Part shown: positions 34,942-43,712 of the stretch, one piece after another
Layout: each line of letters begins with the position of its first letter
Position numbering within the stretch: the stretch's first letter is position 1
Origin: Azospirillum sp. 412522
GTDB lineage: Bacteria; Pseudomonadota; Alphaproteobacteria; Azospirillales; Azospirillaceae
NCBI RefSeq assembly: GCF_019805165.1
Contig: NZ_RWIJ01000014.1
Location: 62,001 to 126,000 of the forward strand
Reading direction: 5' to 3'
Length of the DNA stretch: 64,000 nucleotides
Program-made: the position numbers and the translations under genes
The notes under the pieces: model-generated
The model's database searches: none
Told to the model about the DNA's origin: nothing
The model's input: only the letters and a program-made list of their open reading frames with translations

Positions 34942-35814
34942 ATGGCGGCGCTTCAACTGCTGGTCAACGGGGTCGCGCTGGGGGCGGCCTACGCCCTGGT
35001 GGCGCTGGGCTTCGTGCTGGTGCTGAACGCCACCTCGGCGGTGAATTTCGCCCAGGGCGACCTCGTCATGGCCGGCGGGCTGCTGGCGGCGGCGCTGGCG
35101 CCGCTGATCCCGCTGCCGGGCATCGTCCTGCTGCCGGTCGTTCTGGTGCTGATGGCGGCGCTGGGGCTGCTGCTGGCGCTTGCGGCCTATCTGCCGCTGC
35201 GGCGGCGCCCGCCGGTGTCGGTCTTCATCAGCACCATCGCCGTCGGCATCATCCTGCAGAACGGTGCCGCCATCCTGTTCGGGCCGGAGCCGCGCGCCGC
35301 GCCGCCGCTGTTCGGCGACGATACGCTGCACATCGCCGGGCTGGCGGTTCCCGAGCAGTCGCTCGCCATTGTCGCAGTGGCGGCCCTGCTGATCGGCGCG
35401 CAGCAATGGGTGTTCGCCCGCACGCAGCTTGGCCGCCGGCTGCGCGCCACGGCGCAGGATCCGGAGATGGCGCGTGCCTGCGGCGTGCCGGTCACCGCGA
35501 TGATCCTGGTCACCTTCGCCATCGGCACGGCGTGTGCCGGGGCCGCCGGGCTGCTGCTGGCCAACCGCTATTTCGTCACGCCGACCTCGGGCGGCGACCT
35601 GATCCTGAAGGCCTACATCGCGGTGACGGTCGGGGGGTGGGGCTCCGTGCCGGGTGCGGTGGCGGGGGCGTTGCTGATCGCGCTGTTCGAGGTGGGGGTG
35701 TCGTCGGTGCTGTCCTACCCGATGGCGCTGGGGGCGCTCTACCTGACGCTGCTGGCGGTCCTGGTGCTGCGGCCGCAAGGGCTGTTCGGCGAAGCGGTGC
35801 GCCGCCGTGGCTGA
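34942..35814 (+). CDS. Liv-type ABC transporter permease (LivH-like)
   Basis: A 290-residue polytopic permease of the LivH family: LLVNGVALGAAYALVALGFVLVLN at the N terminus (shown in parts: GVALGAAYALVALGF), NFAQGDLVMAGG near 35 and YIAVTVGGWGSVPGAVAG near 225. It starts four bases after the binding-protein stop and overlaps the next gene by eight bases. Confidence 0.88.
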   Translation: MAALQLLVNGVALGAAYALVALGFVLVLNATSAVNFAQGDLVMAGGLLAAALAPLIPLPGIVLLPVVLVLMAALGLLLALAAYLPLRRRPPVSVFISTIAVGIILQNGAAILFGPEPRAAPPLFGDDTLHIAGLAVPEQSLAIVAVAALLIGAQQWVFARTQLGRRLRATAQDPEMARACGVPVTAMILVTFAIGTACAGAAGLLLANRYFVTPTSGGDLILKAYIAVTVGGWGSVPGAVAGALLIALFEVGVSSVLSYPMALGALYLTLLAVLVLRPQGLFGEAVRRRG

Positions 35815-37672
35815 ACCGCACTCTCCCGTGGCGATTCCCTCTCCCCCCCGGGGAGAGGGGCAGGGGGAGGGCGGCCCGCCTGCCGGACGACCCTCGCCGC
35901 GTGTCCCCCTCACCCCACCCCTTTCCCCGGGGGGGAGAGGGAGGCTTGTCGGGGTCGAGAGTGTCGTATTGGGGGTCGGTGCGCTTGCCCTGCTGGCCTA
36001 CGCGCTCGCCTTCGCGTCCCCCTACGGCCTGCGCGTCCTGACCGTCGCCGGGGTCTATGCGCTGGCGACCTTCGGATTCCAGATCGTCTTCGGTCTCGGC
36101 GGTGCCCTGTCGCTGGCGCAGGGCGCCTTTTTCGGTGTCGGCGCCTACGTCACGGGCATCCTGGGCAGCCGCTACGGGCTCGGATTCGAGGCAACCTTCC
36201 CGCTGTCGATGCTGGTGCCGCTCCTGTTGGCCCTGCCGGTCGGTCTGGCGGTGCTGCGGCTGGACTCGCATTACTTCGCCCTGGCGACCCTGGGCATCGC
36301 GCAGGTCCTGCATCTGCTGGCGGTGAACCTGCCGGAGTTGACGGGCGGTTCCAATGGCTTGGCCGGTGTGCCGGCGGCGGTGCTGTTCGGCTGGGCGGTG
36401 CCGCGCGGCTTGCCGATGGCCGGGCTGGTCTGGGGATTGGTGGCGCTGGGCGGGCTGATCGGCTGGCGGCTGGCCCGCGGACGCCTCGGCCGGTCGCTGA
36501 CCATGCTGCGCGACGATCCGTTGGCGGCGGCGACGCTCGGGCTCGACGTCGGCCGGCTGCGGCTCGCCGCTTTCGGCATCAGTGCGCTGTTTGCCGGAGC
36601 CGCCGGGGCGCTGGCCGTCCATACTCAGCGCGTCGTCTCGCCGGAGGTGCTGGAGTTCCCGGTCATGATCTCCATCCTGACCGTCGCCATCGTCGGCGGG
36701 CGCGGTCGGATGGCCGGGGCCGTGGTGGGGGCGGTGCTGCTGCTGCATCTGCCGGAATGGTTCCGTTTCCTGGAGCGCGGCTATCTGGTCGTCTATGGCG
36801 CGGCATTGCTGGCGACCGTGGTGCTGGCGCCGGAAGGGCTGACCGGCCTGCTCGACCGGATCGCGGCCCGCCTGGCCGGCCGCAGGCCCCGTGCCATGGC
36901 GGATGCAAAGGAACCGCCGCTCCCGCCGATCCGGTCGGAGGGGCTGACGGTGGAGGGCTTGAGAAAGTCGTTCGGCGGCGTGCGTGCGGTGGATGGCGTG
37001 TCGCTGGACCTGCGGCCGGGCACCGTCACCGGACTGATCGGTCCGAACGGGTCGGGCAAGTCCACGGTGGTCAACCTGCTGTCGGGACTGGAGCGGTCGG
37101 ATGCCGGGCGGGTGCTGCTCGGCGGACGGGAGGTCACCGGCGCCCGCGCCGACCGGCTGGCCCGTGCCGGTCTGGCCCGCAGCTTTCAGGCGGCGGCGCT
37201 GCCGCAGGGCGCCGGCGTGCTGGAGGCGGTGGCGGCCGCCCGTCTCGCCTTCGATCCCGACACCGCGACGGCCGAGGCGCATGCCCGCTGGGCGCTCGAC
37301 CGGCTGGGCGTCGGCCACCTTGCCGGCCAATCCTGCGACGGGTTGCCTGCGGCGTTGCGGCGCCGGGTGGAGCTGGCCCGCGCCTTGCTCCGCCGCCCGG
37401 CGGTCCTGCTGCTGGACGAACCTGCCGCCGGCCTGACCGATGGCGAGAAGGCCGAACTGGCGGCCCTGCTGCGCGAGTTGGCGGGGGAGGGGATGGCGAT
37501 CCTGCTGGTCGAGCATGACATGGGCTTCCTGTTGCCGCTGGCCGGCCGGGTGCTGTGCCTGGACCGTGGGCGGGTGATCTATGACGGTCCGGCTGACGGT
37601 GTGCGTCACGACGTGGCGGTATCGGCGGCCTATCTGGGGTCATCCCGGTCGAACCCGGCGGTGTCGGCATGA
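35807..37672 (+). CDS. Liv-type permease (LivM)-ATPase (LivG) fusion protein
   Basis: A 621-residue fusion. Residues of about 50-345 are a LivM permease (GGALSLAQGAFFGVGAYV, IVGGRGRMAGAVVGA), and about 375-620 are a LivG-like ATPase with Walker A GPNGSGKSTVV, Walker B AVLLLDEPAAGLT and the VEHDMGF switch region. The ABC signature is degenerate: where LSGGQ-like residues are expected the sequence reads GLPAALRRRVELARAL. GTG at 35807 overlaps livH by eight bases, consistent with coupling. Residues of about 11-45 are encoded by a palindromic repeat element. Fusion of LivM and LivG is known in other HAAT transporters. Confidence 0.85.
   Translation: MAEPHSPVAIPSPPRGEGQGEGGPPAGRPSPRVPLTPPLSPGGRGRLVGVESVVLGVGALALLAYALAFASPYGLRVLTVAGVYALATFGFQIVFGLGGALSLAQGAFFGVGAYVTGILGSRYGLGFEATFPLSMLVPLLLALPVGLAVLRLDSHYFALATLGIAQVLHLLAVNLPELTGGSNGLAGVPAAVLFGWAVPRGLPMAGLVWGLVALGGLIGWRLARGRLGRSLTMLRDDPLAAATLGLDVGRLRLAAFGISALFAGAAGALAVHTQRVVSPEVLEFPVMISILTVAIVGGRGRMAGAVVGAVLLLHLPEWFRFLERGYLVVYGAALLATVVLAPEGLTGLLDRIAARLAGRRPRAMADAKEPPLPPIRSEGLTVEGLRKSFGGVRAVDGVSLDLRPGTVTGLIGPNGSGKSTVVNLLSGLERSDAGRVLLGGREVTGARADRLARAGLARSFQAAALPQGAGVLEAVAAARLAFDPDTATAEAHARWALDRLGVGHLAGQSCDGLPAALRRRVELARALLRRPAVLLLDEPAAGLTDGEKAELAALLRELAGEGMAILLVEHDMGFLLPLAGRVLCLDRGRVIYDGPADGVRHDVAVSAAYLGSSRSNPAVSA
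35837..35941. repeat. palindromic repeat element inserted in frame in the LivM-LivG gene
   Basis: A 105-base element bounded by perfect 17-bp inverted repeats: CCCTCTCCCCCCCGGGG (35837-35853) and its complement (35925-35941). The length is a multiple of three, and the reading frame stays open through it, coding a Pro/Gly/Arg-rich peptide (for example SPPRGEGQGEGGPP). It looks like a dispersed REP/RPE-type palindrome that has jumped between livH and livM. Confidence 0.82.
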
Positions 37673-38370
37673 GCGCGCTGTTGTCCATACGCGGCCTGTC
37701 CGCCGGCTATGGCGGGGCGAGCGCGCTCGACGACGTGTCGCTCACCCTCGCGGCGGGGGAGACGGTGGCGCTGCTCGGCGCCAATGGGGCGGGCAAGTCG
37801 ACGCTGCTGAAGGCGTTGCTCGGCCTCGTGCCGGCGCGGGGGGAGCTGCGCCTTGACGATGTCGAGCTCGGCCCGTTGCCGACGGAAGCGCGGGTTCGGC
37901 ACGGCATCGGCTATGTGCCGGAGGGGCGGCGGGTTTTTCCCGGCATGAGCGTGCGCGACAATCTGGAGGTCGCCGGCCTTCCCGCCGCCCGTGACCGGCT
38001 GCTGGACGTCGAGCGCGTCTTCGCGCTCTTCCCCGACCTTGCCCTGAAAAGCGCGGAGCACGCCTGGCGCCTGTCCGGCGGCCAGCAGCAGATGTTGAGC
38101 CTGGGACGCGCCCTGATGGGCCGGCCGCGGCTGTTGCTGCTCGACGAGCCGTCGCTCGGCCTGTCGCCCAAGCTGGCTGACGAGGTCTTCGCCGCCGTCC
38201 GCCATGTGGCTGCCGCAGGCACCGCCGTTCTGTTGGCCGAGCAGAGCGCCGCGCGCGCCCTTGCGGTCGCCCCGCGCGCCATCCTGCTGCGGTTGGGCCG
38301 GGTCGTCGGCGACGGGCCGGTGGCGGCGCTCTCGGAGGAAGCGGTGCGAGAAGCGTTCTTTGGGGGGTAG
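37669..38370 (+). CDS. Liv-type ABC transporter ATP-binding protein (LivF-like)
   Basis: A 233-residue ABC ATPase: Walker A GANGAGKSTLLKAL, the LivF-type GYVPEGRRVFPGMSVRDNLE, signature LSGGQQQMLSLGRAL and Walker B LLLLDEPSLGLSP. Its ATG overlaps the stop of the fusion gene (ATGA). It completes the four-gene thiamine-regulated importer. Confidence 0.9.
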   Translation: MSALLSIRGLSAGYGGASALDDVSLTLAAGETVALLGANGAGKSTLLKALLGLVPARGELRLDDVELGPLPTEARVRHGIGYVPEGRRVFPGMSVRDNLEVAGLPAARDRLLDVERVFALFPDLALKSAEHAWRLSGGQQQMLSLGRALMGRPRLLLLDEPSLGLSPKLADEVFAAVRHVAAAGTAVLLAEQSAARALAVAPRAILLRLGRVVGDGPVAALSEEAVREAFFGG

Positions 38371-38495
38371 GTGCCTCCGTTGCGTGTCCCGTGCAACAGG
38401 TGTCTGCCTCCTGCAACAGGAAGGGCGGTTGCGCTTGCGGATGGGGGCGGGCGCGGATAGCTTCGCCGCCACAACCATCTATGGACTACCTCGTC

Positions 38496-39833
38496 ATGAC
38501 CGCCCGTTTCGCCGCTTCGCTGTCCGCGCTTCTCCTGCTGGGGGTGGCGTCGGCTCCGGCGATGGCCGAACTGGTGCCTGTCCAGCCGACCATCCCTCCC
38601 TCCGCCTATTATGGACTGCCCGAGCCGGAAGCCGAGATCGTCGTTCCCGGCGGGCCGGCACAAGGCGCCAGGCCGGCCGGCCCGCCCGCCGCTCCCAACG
38701 ACGGCCGTGCTCCCGCTCCCGGCCCCGGCTCGGCTCCCGCCAAGCCCGACGGGCCGGGCGAACTGATCGAGAGCTGGGATGGCGGTGCCGCCAAGAAGAA
38801 GGACGGCAGCTTCGCCTATTGCGTGGTGGAGGGGGAATTCACCACCGGCCATGTGCTGATGTTCGCCCGCAGCCCAAAGGGGGAGAGCAACATCGGCATC
38901 GGCATTCCCGGCGCCGACCTGCCCAAGGGCGGCGAATGGCCGGTCACCATCGAGGTCGACAGGAAACTGAAACGGGAACGGACCGCCGTCGCCTCCCAGC
39001 CGGACATGCTGGTGGTCTCCAACGGCAAGGACGAGGAACTGATCAACGCCCTGATGGCGGGCAACGAACTGGTGGTGTCGTCGGCCTCCGACCGCATCGT
39101 CTTCAAGCTGGCCGGCACCAAGAAGGTGCTTGGCGACCTGAAGACCTGCGTCGACAAGGGCGGCAACGTCCCGCCGATCAAGGTCGCCGCCGGCCGCCCG
39201 GCGGAGAAGAGGAACCGCCTGCCGGAAGGGCTGGACAGCCTGCTGACCGCGGCCGGCGTCCATGATGCCGAACTGGTGCCGATGGACAATGTCCCGCAGG
39301 ACCGCCGTCCGGCGGACGTCGCCTGGCGCTTCGGTCCCATCGTCGGCGGCATCCGCGAACGCGCGGTGGGCGAGGGCGCCAAGATCGACGAGCTGTCGGA
39401 CGGCTTCGCCGACGCGATGAAGCAGCGCTGCGAGGGCACGCCGACCGTCACGCTGAACCCGTCCGAACAGGCCGGTGCCGTCTCGTTGCGCACCGGATCG
39501 GTCGATTGCGCGATGCCGCAGGGCAAGCTGCACGTGACGCTGAATTTCATGCTGTCGCAGCGCCGGCTGTTCACCGTGATCTTCCACGAGGCTGCGGAAC
39601 CCGACGTGCCGCTGGCCGACAAGGTGCGCGACAACCTCCTCCAGGTGCTGCGCCGTGCCGGAACCGCTCCGCCGCCTGCCGTCACGGAAGCGCCCGCCGC
39701 CCAGGCCCAGCCGGCACCCGCCCAGCCTGCGCCGGCCGCCCAGGCTCCCGCAGCGGCGCCCGCCGCTCCGTCATCGGCACCCCCGCCGGCAACGGTGAAG
39801 CCGCAATCGAAACCGCAGCCGGCGAAGCCCTGA
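38496..39833 (+). CDS. secreted protein of unknown function with Pro/Ala-rich tail
   Basis: About 445 residues. A signal peptide (MTARFAASLSALLLLGVA, ending PAMAEL) is followed by a Pro/Gly-rich linker to about 90, then a domain of about 100-230 with FAYCVVEGEFTTGHVLMFA and NALMAGNELVVSS, a second globular part to about 400, and a Pro/Ala tail. The first domain resembles the secreted protein at 22174-22656. Four cysteines outside the signal peptide may form disulfides. An ATG at 38481 is an alternative start; neither has a clear ribosome binding site. No known family recognised. Confidence 0.75.
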   Translation: MTARFAASLSALLLLGVASAPAMAELVPVQPTIPPSAYYGLPEPEAEIVVPGGPAQGARPAGPPAAPNDGRAPAPGPGSAPAKPDGPGELIESWDGGAAKKKDGSFAYCVVEGEFTTGHVLMFARSPKGESNIGIGIPGADLPKGGEWPVTIEVDRKLKRERTAVASQPDMLVVSNGKDEELINALMAGNELVVSSASDRIVFKLAGTKKVLGDLKTCVDKGGNVPPIKVAAGRPAEKRNRLPEGLDSLLTAAGVHDAELVPMDNVPQDRRPADVAWRFGPIVGGIRERAVGEGAKIDELSDGFADAMKQRCEGTPTVTLNPSEQAGAVSLRTGSVDCAMPQGKLHVTLNFMLSQRRLFTVIFHEAAEPDVPLADKVRDNLLQVLRRAGTAPPPAVTEAPAAQAQPAPAQPAPAAQAPAAAPAAPSSAPPPATVKPQSKPQPAKP

Positions 39834-39894
39834 CGGAACTCAAGCCCTTCCGGCCCATTGTCCCTTTACGGAAGGGCCATCAATCAGCGTGATC

Positions 39895-41736
39895 ATGCCT
39901 GACAACTCCGCCTCCATCGACGGCGTGGGCGACAATGCCCGCGCCGGAAGCGATCCCTATGCGACGCTCGATGCGTCCGCCTCCACCACCGTGTCGGACC
40001 GCTGGAGCGTGCGAAACAGCGCGCTGGCCGTGGTCGTGCTCGCGGCGCTGGTCGGCGGGGCGGTCGGGCTGGCGGTCGGGCTGCTGCACGAAGGGGTGCT
40101 GCTGATGCAGGCGCTGGCCTTCGACCTGCCGGACGGTGAGCGGCTGGGGCAGGGCGCCCCCGATCTGCTGCGGACTCTCGGCGTCCCGGTGGTGGGCGGG
40201 CTGCTGCTGGGCATCCTGTCCACGCTTGTGCGGCGCTGGCGTCCCAACGCCATCGTCGACGCGGTGGAGGCGAATGCGCTCTACGGCGGCAAGATGTCGT
40301 TGATCGACAGTCTGCGGCTGACGGTCACGACCGCCCTGTCCAACGCCTCGGGCGCGTCGGTGGGAATGGAGGCGGCCTATACCCAGGCCGGCGCCGGGCT
40401 GGCCTCCTCGTTGGGCCAGCGGCTGCGGCTGCGCCGGGCGGACCTGCGCACCATGGTCGGCTGCGGGGCGGCTGCCGCCATCGCCGCGGCCTATCATGCG
40501 CCGCTGGCCGGTGCCTTCTATGCCTTCGAACTGGTGCTCGGCGGCTATACGCTGGCGGTGCTGGCCCCGGTGGGGGCGGCGGCGGCGCTGGGGGTCGCGG
40601 CGTCGGCCCTGCTGACCGGCGGCGAGGTCCCGCTGGCGCTCGGGCGTCCGGTGCAGATCGCGGGATGGGATTACGCCGCCTGCGGCGTCGTCGGCTTCCT
40701 GGCCGGATGGCTCAGCATCCTCGCCATGCAGGCGGTGACGGTGGCCGAACGCGGGTTCAACCGCCTGCCGGTTCCGCGCTGGACCCGGCCGGCCATCGGC
40801 GGGCTGACGGTGGGCGGACTGGCGTTGGCCGTGCCGGCGGTGATGGGCAGCGGCCCCGGTGCGGTGCCGCCGGAACTGGCGGGTGGCGCCTTGGCGCTGG
40901 CATTGACGCTGGTGGCGAAGATCCTGGCGTCGGCCCTGTCGCTGGGGTCGGGATTCCGCGGCGGTCTGTTCAGCGCCTCGCTGTTCATCGGCGGGCTGTT
41001 CGGCGGCCTACTGGGCCAGACCACGGCCGCCTTCATGCCGGGGCTGGGGATCGACGGCGGCCTGCTGCTGCTGGTCGGCATGGGATCGGTCGCCGCCGGC
41101 ATCGTCGGCGCGCCGGTCACCATGGTGCTGCTGGTGCTGGAAACGACGCAGGATCTGTGGGCGGCATCGGGCGTGCTGATCGGGGTGGTGCTGTCCACCA
41201 CGGTGGTGCGGCAGGCCTTCGGCTACTCCTTCGCCACCTGGCGTTTCCACCTGCGCGGCGTGCCGATCCGCGGGGCCTACGATGTCGGCTGGCTGTCGGA
41301 GCTGACGGCCTTCCGGCTGATGCGCCGGGATGCCAAGACGGTGCCCGCGACCCTGACGGTGGAGGCTCTGCGCCGCCTCTACCCGCTGGGCTCGACGAAG
41401 GCGATCTTCGCGGTGGACGAGACGGGCCGCTATGCCGGTATGGTCGACATGTCGGTCATCCATGACCCCGACCAGAACGCGACCGCCACCGAGGTCCGGA
41501 TCGGATCGCTCGCCAGCAAGGCCGACGCGGTCCTGATGCCCGGCGACGATGCCCGCACGGTGCTGAACCGCTTCGGCAGCGCGGAGGTGGAGGCCCTGCC
41601 GGTGCTGTCCTCCCCCACCGACCGGCGGATCATCGGCTATGTGACGGAGTCCTTCGCGCTCCGCCGCTACTCCCAGGCGCTGGAGCGTCAGCGCGGCGAG
41701 GATCTGGGCGAGCGGGGGCTTTGGGGCCGCGATTGA
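39895..41736 (+). CDS. ClC-family chloride channel/antiporter with CBS domain
   Basis: A 613-residue membrane protein. The ClC core includes SGASVGMEAAYTQAG, where the usual GREGP motif reads GMEAA and still keeps the gating Glu, and GSGFRGGLFSASLFIGGLFGG near 360. The C-terminal 130 residues form a cytoplasmic CBS-pair region (TKAIFAVDETGRYAGMVDM). It probably moves chloride or another small anion. GTG at 39889 is an alternative start. Confidence 0.85.
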   Translation: MPDNSASIDGVGDNARAGSDPYATLDASASTTVSDRWSVRNSALAVVVLAALVGGAVGLAVGLLHEGVLLMQALAFDLPDGERLGQGAPDLLRTLGVPVVGGLLLGILSTLVRRWRPNAIVDAVEANALYGGKMSLIDSLRLTVTTALSNASGASVGMEAAYTQAGAGLASSLGQRLRLRRADLRTMVGCGAAAAIAAAYHAPLAGAFYAFELVLGGYTLAVLAPVGAAAALGVAASALLTGGEVPLALGRPVQIAGWDYAACGVVGFLAGWLSILAMQAVTVAERGFNRLPVPRWTRPAIGGLTVGGLALAVPAVMGSGPGAVPPELAGGALALALTLVAKILASALSLGSGFRGGLFSASLFIGGLFGGLLGQTTAAFMPGLGIDGGLLLLVGMGSVAAGIVGAPVTMVLLVLETTQDLWAASGVLIGVVLSTTVVRQAFGYSFATWRFHLRGVPIRGAYDVGWLSELTAFRLMRRDAKTVPATLTVEALRRLYPLGSTKAIFAVDETGRYAGMVDMSVIHDPDQNATATEVRIGSLASKADAVLMPGDDARTVLNRFGSAEVEALPVLSSPTDRRIIGYVTESFALRRYSQALERQRGEDLGERGLWGRD

Positions 41737-41832
41737 CCTGAAAGAACTTCGCCGGTTCCGGGACGCCGCGGCGGCTGTCGTGCCGTCGCGACGCCCTGGA
41801 ACCGGCGTTGCGGTCAGCGCTGCGGGCCGCGG

Positions 41833-42495
41833 TTACTGCTGGGTGCCGGTCTGGCCCGTGGTGCCCGTCGTGGTGTCGCTGGGCATCGTGCCGCCGGTGT
41901 TCCCGGTGGTGCCGCTCGTCGTGCCCGTGGTGTTGCCGCTGCGGGCGCCGCTCGTGCTGCCGGAGGTGGCCTGGCCGTTGCCGCCCAGATTCAGCGCGGC
42001 CATGGTCTGCTGGTCGGCGCGGCCGGTGGCGCGCAGGCCGTTGTCACGCTGGAACTTCATCAGGGCGCTGCGGGTGCTGGCGCCCCAGACGCCATCGACG
42101 GTGATGTCGCTGCCGTCGTTGCGGTCGTTCAGCGCCTGCTGGAGTTCACGCACCTGATCGTGGCTCAGCCTGCTGCTGGACGCCATGCTGCCGGAATGGT
42201 GGGTCGGCGAACGGCGCGTGGAGCTGCCCGAGGTCTCGTCCTTCACCTCGGCGGTGGCGCGGTCGGTCACGCGGTCGGTCTTCTTGCTGAGGCTTTCGTC
42301 CATGGTGTTGCCGGCCACCGCGCCGCCGACGCCGCCGACCACCGCACCGACCGGACCGCCGACGACGGCACCGGCCACCGCACCGGTCCCGGCGCCGGTG
42401 GCCGTCCGCGAGGTTTCCGTGCTGCCGCAGGCGCTGAGCGCGAACAGGGCGCCGGCCGCGGTTGCGGTCATGACGATCTTCGAAATCCCACGCAT
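41833..42495 (-). CDS. lipoprotein with glycine zipper and peptidoglycan-binding domain
   Basis: About 220 residues. A lipobox (LFALSACGS) marks an outer-membrane-type lipoprotein. A glycine-zipper stretch follows (GAVAGAVVGGPVGAVVGG), then a PG_binding_1 domain (VRELQQALNDRNDGSDITVDG in parts, STRSALMKFQRDNGL), and a Ser/Thr/Gly repeat tail. The ATG at 42495 is preferred because AAGGA lies eight bases upstream; the ATG at 42504 is possible. It probably ties the envelope to peptidoglycan. Confidence 0.82.
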   Translation of the reverse strand: MRGISKIVMTATAAGALFALSACGSTETSRTATGAGTGAVAGAVVGGPVGAVVGGVGGAVAGNTMDESLSKKTDRVTDRATAEVKDETSGSSTRRSPTHHSGSMASSSRLSHDQVRELQQALNDRNDGSDITVDGVWGASTRSALMKFQRDNGLRATGRADQQTMAALNLGGNGQATSGSTSGARSGNTTGTTSGTTGNTGGTMPSDTTTGTTGQTGTQQ

Positions 42496-42513
42496 GGTTG
42501 CCATCCTTCTCGA

Positions 42514-42741
42514 TTACGATTCGATGTTGGCGACCCGCCGCCCGGTGCGGCCTGTACTGTCCTGCCGCACGGCAAGCGACAGCTGGGTCATGTGATGAAC
42601 AATCAGCAGCGGGCCTTCTTGTTCCCTGACGTCGCCCCAGGATTTTCCGACGGTGCCGTTCACCATGGCGCGTTCGAGGTCCCGGCGGGAGTAATACTCC
42701 GCCATCGCTTCGATCCGCTCGCCGGTCCGCTCGGCATTCAT
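42514..42741 (-). CDS. small hypothetical protein
   Basis: A 75-residue soluble protein beginning MNAERTGERIEAMAEYYSRR, with the conserved-looking core RAMVNGTVGKSWGDVREQEG and IVHHMTQLSLAVRQ. Codon use is normal for the genome, with high third-position GC. It ends 18 bases before the lipoprotein start, so the two may share a transcript. Function unknown. Confidence 0.55.
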   Translation of the reverse strand: MNAERTGERIEAMAEYYSRRDLERAMVNGTVGKSWGDVREQEGPLLIVHHMTQLSLAVRQDSTGRTGRRVANIES

Positions 42742-42929
42742 GCGGTCAAGGGTGGCCTTCGCCGTTGCAGTAACAGGGCTTTTTGCGCGGCATCAGGGGC
42801 TGGCGGGCTTGCAGGCCGCGCCAACGCTTCGGTCCCGGCCGAAAGCGCGGCTTCGGGCGATCTTCCGCGCTCATCCTTTTGAGCCGCCGCGCTGCGCACC
42901 GCCCGCAAGGCGGTTCTTGCCGGCCCAGG

Positions 42930-43382
42930 CTATCCGCAACCCACCTGAAGCTCGGCCGCCCGGGTCTCGGCGGTCCGGAGCGGGACTTCCTGTTCGGGGG
43001 CGGGCCTGAACCAGTCCAGGCAGCCCGCCGGGACTGCGCCGTTGCTGACCAGCAGTGCCCAGCCCGTCAGCCGGCGCCCGCCGACATGGACCAGCCCCGC
43101 ACGCCCGCGCCACAGCAGCCAAAGTCCCAGCAAGGCGATGGCATACATGAGGGCATGGAACCATCCGTCGGCCAGGGTCTGCAGCGTGATATCGGCATAG
43201 GCCGGGCTGGCGAGGCCGGACAGCAGATGGTGCCATTGAAGAATCTGGTGCAGGAGGAGGCCGTCGAAGAATCCGCCCAACGCGAAGCCCAGGCCTGAAT
43301 CCGCGAAGAGGCGGCGTCCGTCCCGGTCCCCGCGGGATGTCCGACATCGGAAGGGGGGCGGCAGGGGATCGGCTGCGGTCAT
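42930..43382 (-). CDS. DUF2243-like membrane protein, probably C-terminally truncated
   Basis: A 150-residue membrane protein. ALGGFFDGLLLHQILQWHHLLSG and LADGWFHALMYAIALLGLWLLWR match the first half of DUF2243 proteins. The second conserved half, which normally carries another histidine-containing helix, is absent; the tail reads WALLVSNGAVPAGCLDWF and then hydrophilic sequence. I looked for a frameshift in the other two frames and saw none. It may be a degenerate or shortened copy. Confidence 0.6.
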   Translation of the reverse strand: MTAADPLPPPFRCRTSRGDRDGRRLFADSGLGFALGGFFDGLLLHQILQWHHLLSGLASPAYADITLQTLADGWFHALMYAIALLGLWLLWRGRAGLVHVGGRRLTGWALLVSNGAVPAGCLDWFRPAPEQEVPLRTAETRAAELQVGCG

Positions 43383-43712
43383 CGGGCGGGTCTCCGCGCG
43401 TCACTTAAGGTTGCCCTGCGTTCCCAAAGAGGGTGGTCCGACTCCGGTTCCCGTCCTTGTGGTCGTCCGATAACGGGGTGGTTCCCACAGCCTTCGCGAG
43501 AAGGGCTTAACGCTTTCCCCCTCCGGCGTCGCGTTGGCGGGATTCCCCCATCGCGTTCGACACCCGGCCGGTGGAATTGACCATGGTTGGGCTACATCCG
43601 TCGTAGCGGTGCCGGATTTTTGGTGGTTCTGCGCCGCAGCGATTCGTCTGCTGACCCCGGGACGCCCTGCGTTCCGACGGAAAACCCGCCACAGCAGGAG
43701 AGGCACGGCTGC
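43383..43712. other. intergenic region, divergent promoters
   Basis: This 330-base stretch between the DUF2243-like gene (leftward) and the OpgC-like gene (rightward) should hold both promoters. I saw no credible open frame, RNA gene or strong repeat. AGGAGAGG near 43698 is the OpgC ribosome binding site. Confidence 0.4.

Noticed and set aside
42900..43100. A frameshift restoring the C-terminal half of the DUF2243-like protein
   Set aside because: Neither of the other two minus-strand frames shows the expected histidine-containing helix.
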